This document shows, piece after piece, positions 37,801 through 46,800 of a stretch of DNA of 64,000 nt. This DNA comes from Streptomyces sp. McG3. Lineage in GTDB: Bacteria > Actinomycetota > Actinomycetes > Streptomycetales > Streptomycetaceae. Where the stretch lies: assembly GCF_018619185.1 (NCBI RefSeq), contig NZ_JAAXYC010000004.1, positions 1-64,000 of the forward strand, read 5' to 3'. The position numbers and the translations under genes were made by a program. The notes below the pieces were generated by a model. That model was not told the DNA's origin, did not search any database, and saw only the letters and a program-made list of their open reading frames with translations. Numbering within the stretch: the stretch's first letter is position 1; every line of letters begins with the position of its first letter.

Positions 37801-40800
37801 GGAGTACACACCCGACCGCGGGTTCTGCTCCATTGGCTCGGTCAAGGGGAACATCGGCCACGCCGAAGCGGCCGCCGGCATCGCCGGTCTGACCAAAGTA
37901 CTGCTCCAGCTCCGGCACCGGAAGCTCGCCCCCACTCTGCACAGCGACCCGCCCAATCCGCTGATCGACTTCGCCGCGACACCCTTCCGGCTCCAGCGAT
38001 CCCTGGAGCCCTGGCACGTGACGCGGGGCGGCACTCCCCGGCGGGCGGCGGTCAGCTCCTTCGGGGCCGGCGGTGCGAACGCACACCTGATCGTCGAGGA
38101 GTTCGGGGACCGCGAGGGGTCCCTTCCCGGCGCTGGGGAGGAGGGCAAGGAACATCTGATCCTGCTCTCGGCCCGGACCCCGGACCGGCTGACGGCCATG
38201 GCCGAACGCCTGGCGAGGGCGCTCACCCGGCCCGACGCTCCCCGGCCGCTTCGCGACATCGCGCACACGCTGCGCGTCGGCCGCGAGCCGTTCGCGTACC
38301 GCCGGGCGCTGGTGGTCGCCTCGGTCGACGAACTCGTCGAGCGTCTTCGGCAGCCGCACGAGCCGTACGAGCCGCAGCACATCGCCACGGCACCGGGGGA
38401 CGGACCGGCCGGCACCTCACGCCGAAGCACAGACGAACTGCTCCGCGCCCTGCGTTGGCGCGAGTTGGGCGACCTCTGGGCCCGTGGCGCCGACATCGAC
38501 TGGACCGCGGCACCGGGGACGTCCCCGCGGCCGAGCATCGTCCCGCTCCCCGGATACCCCTTCGCCGGGCCGTCCCACTGGCCGTCGGTCCGCCCGGCGG
38601 TCCGGCCGGGGTCGGTCTCCGACGAGGCCGTCGGCGCCCGTGGGGGAGCACCGCTCGTGGAGGTCGGGAACAGCGACGGAGCAGCCGAGTTCGCACTCGA
38701 CCTGCCTCCCACCGATCCGGTGATCGCGGACCATGTGGTCGACGGCCGACCGGTCCTGGCCGGCGTGGCCCATCTGGAACTCGTCCGGGCCGCCGCGGCC
38801 CGGCTGACCGGCCACGGCGTCGCCGCGCTGACCGACGTACGCTGGCGTGCCCCTCTCGATCTGGACACGGGTGCGCCGACGGTCCTGCTGACCGCCGAGG
38901 GCGACACCGTCCGCGGACAGGTCATCACGCGCGGCCCGGACGGCACCACCGTCCACGCGACCATGACCGCGTCGACAGTACCGGGGGAGCCGGCCGGACG
39001 CGCTGACCCGGCGGCGCTCCGCTCCCGCTGTACGCGGGAGGAGTCCGCGAACTCCTTCTACGGACGCGCGGCGGAACAAGGGCTCGCGTTCGGGCCCGCC
39101 TACCGTCTCGTCCGCCGGATGTACCGCGGGGACGGAGAAGCCTTTGCCGAACTGTCCGCCACCCCGCGAGGGGGCAGCGACTGGTGGCTGGAGCCCGGCG
39201 CGACCGACGCGGCCCTGCACACGCTCCACGGGGCGGTGCCCTTCTGGGACGAACCGGCGACCCTTCCGGTCTCCGTGGCACGGGTGGACCTCGTGGCTCC
39301 CTCGGGGCAGGCCCGCTACGCCCACGCGCGGCTGGTGGAGGCCGATCCGGCACGCGGCACGGTGCGCTGCGACGTGGACCTGTACGACGAGGACGGCCGA
39401 CCGCTCGTACGCTTCGCCGGCCTGACGGCTGTCCGACCGGCCCGGACCGGTTCCCTGCCCGCCTACCGGCCGGTGTGGCGGCTGACCGGGCCCGTATGGG
39501 AAACGCCCGGCGACCGCTCCGGGACGACCCTCGTGTTCACCACGGAACGGGACCACGGCCTCGGTGCCGCGATCGTCCGCCGAGCCGGAGCAGACGCCCG
39601 GCTGGTCGACATCACCGCCCTCGCCTCCGCGGAGGCGTTCGGCCGGATTCTTCGCGAGCTGCCCACGCTCGGGCACGTCTACTTCCTGGGCGGTGTGGAG
39701 CGGCGGCGCTACTCGCCGACCGACCTGGACCACCTGGAACTCTCCCAGCGCCACGGCTGCCTGGCGCTCTTCCACCTCGCTCGGAGCATCGCCGAACTCC
39801 GCCCCCAGGGCACCCGTCTGACCGTCGTCACCAACGACAGCCAGCAGACCGACGACGCACTTCCGACCGCCAATCCGTTCGCTGCCTCCCTGCACGGCCT
39901 GACCCGGACCCTCGCCCGCGAGATGCCGTTCCTGACGGTGGTCGGCGTCGACGTGGCGGGGGCGGAACTCGCCCACTGCTCCGCGGCGGACACCTGGGAC
40001 ACCTTGCTCGCGCGGATCGACGCCGAGCCGGGTGGGCTCCCCCACGAGGAAGTGGTCCTGCGCGACGGGGCCCGCCTGACGAAGCGGCTGATGCCGGTCC
40101 GGATGCCCGAAGGGGAGAGGACCCGTTCACCGTTCAGGGCGGGCGGCCGGTATCTCGTCGTCGGGGGTGCGGGTGGTCTCGGAGCGGCGATCAGCGAGCG
40201 GCTGGCCCGGGATTTCGGGGCCCGACTGCTGATCGTGGGCAGGCGCCCCGAAGCCGACCTGCCCGAGGGGCTGCTGGCCGGGCTGCGCCTGGCGGGCGCC
40301 GCGTCGGTCGACTACGCGGCGGCGGACGTGACCGATCCGTCGGCGATGAGGAACGTCGTGAGCCGGATGCGGGAACGGTTCGGCGGCGTGGACGGAGTGA
40401 TTCACTCCGCCTTCGTCCTGTCGGACCGGACGATCGCCCGTGCCGACGACGTCTCCTTCACCGACGCTCTCGGCCCCAAGGTGCGGGGGACCGTCGCCCT
40501 GTGCGACGCCCTGGCGGCGGAACCCCTAGACTTCCTCGCCTTCTTCTCCTCGGCCATCGCCCACACCGGCAACCCGGGCCAGTCCAACTACGCCGCCGGC
40601 TCCACGTTCCAGGACGCCTACGGGCTGCACCTGGCGAACGCGCTGCACTGGCCGGTGACCGTTCTCGACTGGGGCTTCTGGGGGGACCAGGGGGCCGTCG
40701 CGACCGATGAGCACCGCAGCCGCCTCGCGGAGTGGGGCGTACAGCCCATCTCGTCCGACGAAGGCTGGCGCTACCTCCGGCAGGCACTGACCGCGGACAC

Positions 40801-43800
40801 CTCCCACGTGGTGCCGTTCAAGGTCTCCGACGCCCTGGCGGAGGTGACGCCCGTCGCCACGAGCGAGCACCACACCCTGGAACCGTCGGCCACGCCCGCC
40901 ACGCTCGGCCCGGTCCTCGCCGCGACCCGTGCGGCGGTGCGCGCAGCGGGGGAGCCGTTCGCTCCGGACTACCTGGACACCGTGGACGAGTACGTACGAC
41001 AGCTCGTCCGGGAAAAGCTCACCGCCATGGGGCTGCCGGATCCGGCCGGGGACAGCCCGTCCTCGGACGGCCTCAGGTCCGCCCTCGGAGTCGTACCCGC
41101 GCAGCACCGCCTCTTCGACGCGCTCCGCGCCGCACTGGACAGCGCTCATCCTTTCCAACGTCCCCAGGGGAAGCCCGACGACAGCCACCGGCGGGAAGCC
41201 CTCCTGCGGCGGTTCCCCCACCTCGGCCCGACCCTGGACCTGATGGAGGAGTGCGTCGCCGCGCTCCCCGAGATCCTCACGGGTGCCCGGCGCGGCCTCG
41301 ACGTGCTCTTTCCCGGAGGCGACGACCGCCGTCTGGCCGCCCTCTACCACGACGATCCCCGTACCCGGCACTTCAACGCTCTGTGCGCGGCGGCGGTCGC
41401 GGAGGCGGTCCGTACCCGGTCGGCTCTTCTGGGCACGGCCACCGCAACGGCTCCGCTGCGCGTCCTGGAGATTGGGGCGGGCACCGGCGGCACCACCCGG
41501 CAGGTGCTGGACGTCCTCGACCGGTTCGCCGACCGGGTCCGCTACGACATCACCGACATCGCGCCGAGCCTGCTGCTCGGAGCGGAGCGGAGGTTCGGCG
41601 CCGGCCGCCCTTACGCCGTGTTCCGCCCGCTCGACATCGCCGCGAACCCGGCCGGACAGGGTTTTGCCGAGGACCGCTACGACCTCGTCGTCGCCACGAA
41701 CGTCCTGCACGCGGTCCCTGACGTGCGCGCGGCCCTGGGGCATGTGGCCCGTCTGATGAGGCCGGGTGCGCTGCTCGTGGTGAACGAGGCGACCCGCGTA
41801 CTCGACAGCGTCACCCCGGTCTTCGGCCTCACGGACGGCTGGTGGCATGCCCGGGACGAGGAACTGCGGCTGCCGCACTCGCCCCTGCTCGCCCCCGGCG
41901 CCTGGCGCGGCCTGATGACCGAGGCGGGAATGAGAGGCGTCCGGCATTTCGGCGTCGAGGGCTGGACGCCGGAGCAGTGCGGTCAGCGGCTCTTCATCGC
42001 CGAGCGCGGCCCGTGGGTCCCGGACCCCTCCGTCTCCCCGCGCGCGGAGCGGGCGACGACACCCCCTCCGACGGTCACCGACAGCGAGACCCCTGCGCAT
42101 TCGCCCGGGAGCGACGACCTCCTCGAACGGACCGTCGCCCTGCTCACGGAGACATACACCGGACTGCTGCGCATGGAGAAGGGCGAACTGGAGGCCGGAA
42201 CACCTCTGATCGCCTATGGGACGGACTCGCTGACCACCATGGAGGCACGCGAGATCCTGGAGCGCAGCCTCGGGCCGCTGCCCCGGGAAGTCCTCACCAC
42301 GGGGGAGTCCGTGACGGACATCGCCCGATGGCTCATCGACGCCTGCGGGCCACGGCTGGCGGCAGCTGTGGCCGGTGGATCCCCCGATCCCGTGGACGAC
42401 GTCGCGGCTACCCCGGAATCACCCGCTGCCGACGGGCACGACGGAGGCGCGACGCCGGCTCACCGCGATCCGGCCCCTCGCGCGCGGAATTCCGCCGTCT
42501 CCGCCCGCACCCCCCGCCACGAGGCCGTGGAGCCCGTCGCCATCGTCGGTCTGGCGGGACGCTACCCCGGAGCCCGCGATCCCGAGACCCTCTGGAGCTT
42601 GCTGCTGCACGGTGACGACGCCATCGGGGAGATCCCCGGGACACGGTGGCCGCTGACCGACCACGACGACCCCACGGGCAGGGCAGCGGGACGCTCCTAC
42701 CACCGCTGGGGAGCGTTCCTGGAGGACATCGACCGGTTCGACCCGCTGCTCTTCCGGATCTCGCCGCGGGAGGCGGAGCGGATGGACCCGGCGGAACGCC
42801 TGTTCCTGCAGACCGCGTGGGAGGCGCTGGAGGACGCCGGGTGGCCGCCCTCGCGGCTGCGATCGCGGGCCGGAGAGACCGGACGCGCCCGGGTCGGCGT
42901 CTTCGTCGGGATGATGCATCACGGGCAGTACCAGCTCCTCGCCACCGAGGAATGGGGGCGGGGCAACCGGCTCCAGGCGCCTGCGTCGTCCTGGTCCCTC
43001 GCCAACCGCGTCTCCCACACCTTCGGATTCGCCGGTCCCAGCATGACCGTCGACACCGCCTGCTCCTCCTCCCTGACCGCCCTGCACCTGGCGTCGGCGA
43101 GCGTACGGGCGGGGGAGTGCACCACCGCGCTGGTGGGCGGAGTCAACCTCATCCTGCATCCGAGCCACCATCTCGACCTCGCGACGGCCGGAATGCTCTC
43201 CCGCGACGGCCGGAGTCGGGTCTTCGACAGCGAGGCCGACGGCATGGTCACCGGCGAAGGCGTCGGAGCGGTCGTCGTGAAGAGACTGTCGGACGCCGTC
43301 AGGGACGGCGACCGCATAGACGCCTGCGTCCTCGGTTCGGCCGCCAACTCCGACGGGACGGCGGACCGCTACGGGGTGCCCAGCGCCGACGCACAGGTCG
43401 AGCTGATCGAGGACGCGCTGCGTGCGGCGGGAATCGACGCCGCCTCCGTGCAGTACGTGGAGGCCCAGGCCACCGGATCACCCGTGGGCGATCCGGTCGA
43501 GCTGGAAGCGCTGCGCCGCACGTACCTGACCGCCGGCGGTCGGACGTCCCTGGCCGTGGGCTCCCTCAAGCCCAACATCGGCCATCTGGAAGCGGCATCG
43601 GGAATGGCGCAGCTGACGAAGGCTCTGATGCAGCTCCGCCACGGAGTCCTGGCTCCCACCCTCGGAGCGGACGGGCCGCTCACCGCGGACGGATTCCAGG
43701 TGCCCCGGGAACCCACGCCCTGGCCGACCCGGCCGGCCGGCGCCCCACGCCGGGCCGCCGTCAGCAGCTTCGGGGCGGGAGGTGCCAACGCCCACGTCAT

Positions 43801-46800
43801 CCTGGAGGAGGCGCCTCCCCGCCGACTGCCGGAACCCGACCCCGCCGGGCCGGTCGGCGAGGTGCTGTTCCTGTCGGCGCGCACCGCCGGACAACTCCGC
43901 GCGCACGCGATCCGCATCGGTGACCATCTGCGGGAAACCGGCGCCGAACTGAGACTCGCCGATGTCGCCCACACCCTGCGCCTCGGGCGGGAACCCCTGC
44001 CCGCTCGCCTGGCCGCACCCGTGCGCAGCCTGGCCGACGCGGTGGACGTGCTCGACGCGTACGCGAACGGACGGTCGTCGCCGCATCTGCTGACGAACGC
44101 GCGGGCGGGCGGCTCCGCCGACACGGCCGGGAGTCCCGCAGCGGGCGCGTGGCCCGCGGGCGGATACCCGGCTGCGCGCGCGTGGGTGGACGGCCTCGCC
44201 GGCGTAGCCCACCCGAACGAGGACGGCGGTCGCGGCCGGATCGTCTCGTTGCCTTCCTATCCCTTCGCGGGCAACCGGTACTGGCTGGATCTGCCGGACC
44301 GGAGCCCCGCCGTCGACGACGGGCCCGCGTTCCCGTCCGAGGAGCTTCCCGTGACCCAGTACCCGTCGACCCCCGACACCGAGGAATCCACCAGGGCGGC
44401 CGACCGGCCGGGCCCGGACGCCGCTCAGGAGACCCTGGTCGGGCTGATCTGCGAACTCCTGGGCGTCTCACGCTCCGACATCGACCTGGCCGACCACCTC
44501 AGCGACTTCGGCTTCGACTCGGTGACCATGGTGAGACTGGCCGACCGGCTGGGTGCCGAGTTCGACCTCGACGTCAGCCCCGCGATCCTCTACGGGTGCC
44601 GTGACGTCGCCGCGGTGGTGGATCTCCTGACCGCCCCGCCGGCCGGGAGCCCCGATTTGGCGAGCGGCCCCACGGAGCCGCCGGTGCGGGAGGCGCCGAG
44701 CCGGGCCGAGGCCGCTGACGACCCCCACCCGTGGGTGAACGAACCCGTGGCCGTCGTCGGCATGGCGGGCGCCTTCCCGGGCTCACCGGATCTGGACAGC
44801 TTCTGGAACCATCTGGCGGCAGGCCGCGACCTCGTCGGTGACGCACCGTCCGACCGCTTCCCCGGAATCGACGCGGCCCGGCGCCCCCAGGGCGGATTCC
44901 TCGACGGCGTCGACCGTTTCGACGCCGAGTTCTTCCAGATATCGCCACGCGAGGCCCGGGTCATGGACCCCCAGCACCGCCTGTTCCTGCAGACGGTGTG
45001 GGCCGCGATCGAGGAGGCGGGACACGACCCGGCGGACCTCGCGGGCACCCGGTGCGGGCTTTACGTTGGTGTGGCCTCCTCCGAGTACGGAGAACTGGCC
45101 CGCGAACGCGGCGCGAGCGTGGACGGCCAGCTCATCACCGGCAACGACCACAGCGTGCTGGCCAACCGGATCTCGTTCCTGCTCGACCTGCGCGGTCCCA
45201 GCGAGCCCGTCGACACCGCCTGCTCCAGCTCCCTGGTCGCGATCCACCGGGCCGTCAGCGCCATCCGGAGCGGCGAGTGCGACCTCGCGATCGCCGGTGG
45301 AGTCAACATCATCCTGTCCACCACCGGATTCGACGCCTTCACCACGTCGGGCATGCTCGCCGCCGACGGCCGCTGCAAGGCCTTCGACCACCGGGCGGAC
45401 GGATACGTACGGGGCGAGGGAGTCGGGGCCGTTCTCCTCAAGCCGCTCAGCCGCGCACGGGCCGACGGGGACCACATCCACGGCCTCATCACCGGGAGCG
45501 CCACCAACCACGGAGGACGCGCCGCCTCGCTGACCGCCCCGAACCCCGCTGCCCAGGCAGCGGTGATCACCCGTGCCCAGGAGGACGCCGGGGTCGGCCC
45601 GGAGCAGATCAGCTACGTTGAGGCGCACGGTACGGGGACGGCGCTGGGCGATCCGATCGAGGTCACCGGACTCCGGACCGCGTTCGAGCGCGAGGGAGCT
45701 CCGGAGGGCGCTGGTCTCCAGCACTGCGGGCTCGGCACGGTCAAGACCAACGTGGGGCATCTGGAGACCGCCGCCGGCATCGCGGGACTCATCAAAGTGC
45801 TGCTCGCCCTCCGGCACGGCGTACTTCCGCCGACGCTCCACGTGGAGCGGGTCAACCCCGGTGTGCGGCTGTCCGGTTCCTCCTTCCACCTCGTCACTTC
45901 CGTACGGCCGTGGCAGCGGCCGATCGACCGGGCCACCGGCTCGCCGGCGCCCCGGCGAGCCGGTGTCAGCTCTTTCGGATTCGGCGGGATGAACGCGCAC
46001 ATCGTCGTCGAGGAGCCTCCCGCGACCGAGCCGGACACCACCCCGGACACAGCTGCGCCGCACCTCTTCGTACTCAGCGCGCGCACCCCCGAACGGCTCG
46101 ATGCCCACGCTCGGGGGCTGATGGCACATCTGGACCGCCTTGTCACGAGCGGCGGACCGCACAGGCCGACCGCCGCCGAGATCGCGTACACCCTGCAGGT
46201 CGGGCGTCGCCCCTTCGCCGCCCGCCTCGCGGTGACGGCCACCTCACTTGACGAGCTGGCGGACGTGCTGCGGAACCACGTGGCGGGAACTCCCGACCAG
46301 AGGCTGCACGCCTCCACCCCGGCCGGGGCGGAGTCCGGCCCTGGGTGGGACGCCGACGACATCGCCGCCGCACTCGACCGAGCCCGCCGGGGCGACGCGC
46401 GGAGGCTTGCCGCCCTGTGGGCGGGCGGTGCCGCCGTCGACTGGCGTGCACTGCATCCGGCCGGGGGGCGCGGGCGGGTGACCCTGCCGGCCTATCCGTT
46501 CGCGCCCACCAGCCACTGGCTGCCCGCGCCCTCACCGGGCCCCCGGCAGCCCAGCTCCACGCCTGCCGCCTCGGCGGATGGATACCGGGACGTCCCGGTA
46601 CCCTCCGCGGCCCGCACACCCGTCGCCGCAGCCCCGCTCCTTTCGCCGCCGTCGGCGGCCCCGGACTCGTCCGGCAGGCCCGCTCCGCTGTGGGCGTACG
46701 TCCGCGAGGCCATCGCCGACGGCATCGGGATACGCCCCACCGACGTGGACCCGGCACGGGAGTTCGCCTCGTACGGTGTCGATTCGATCGGCGCCATGCG

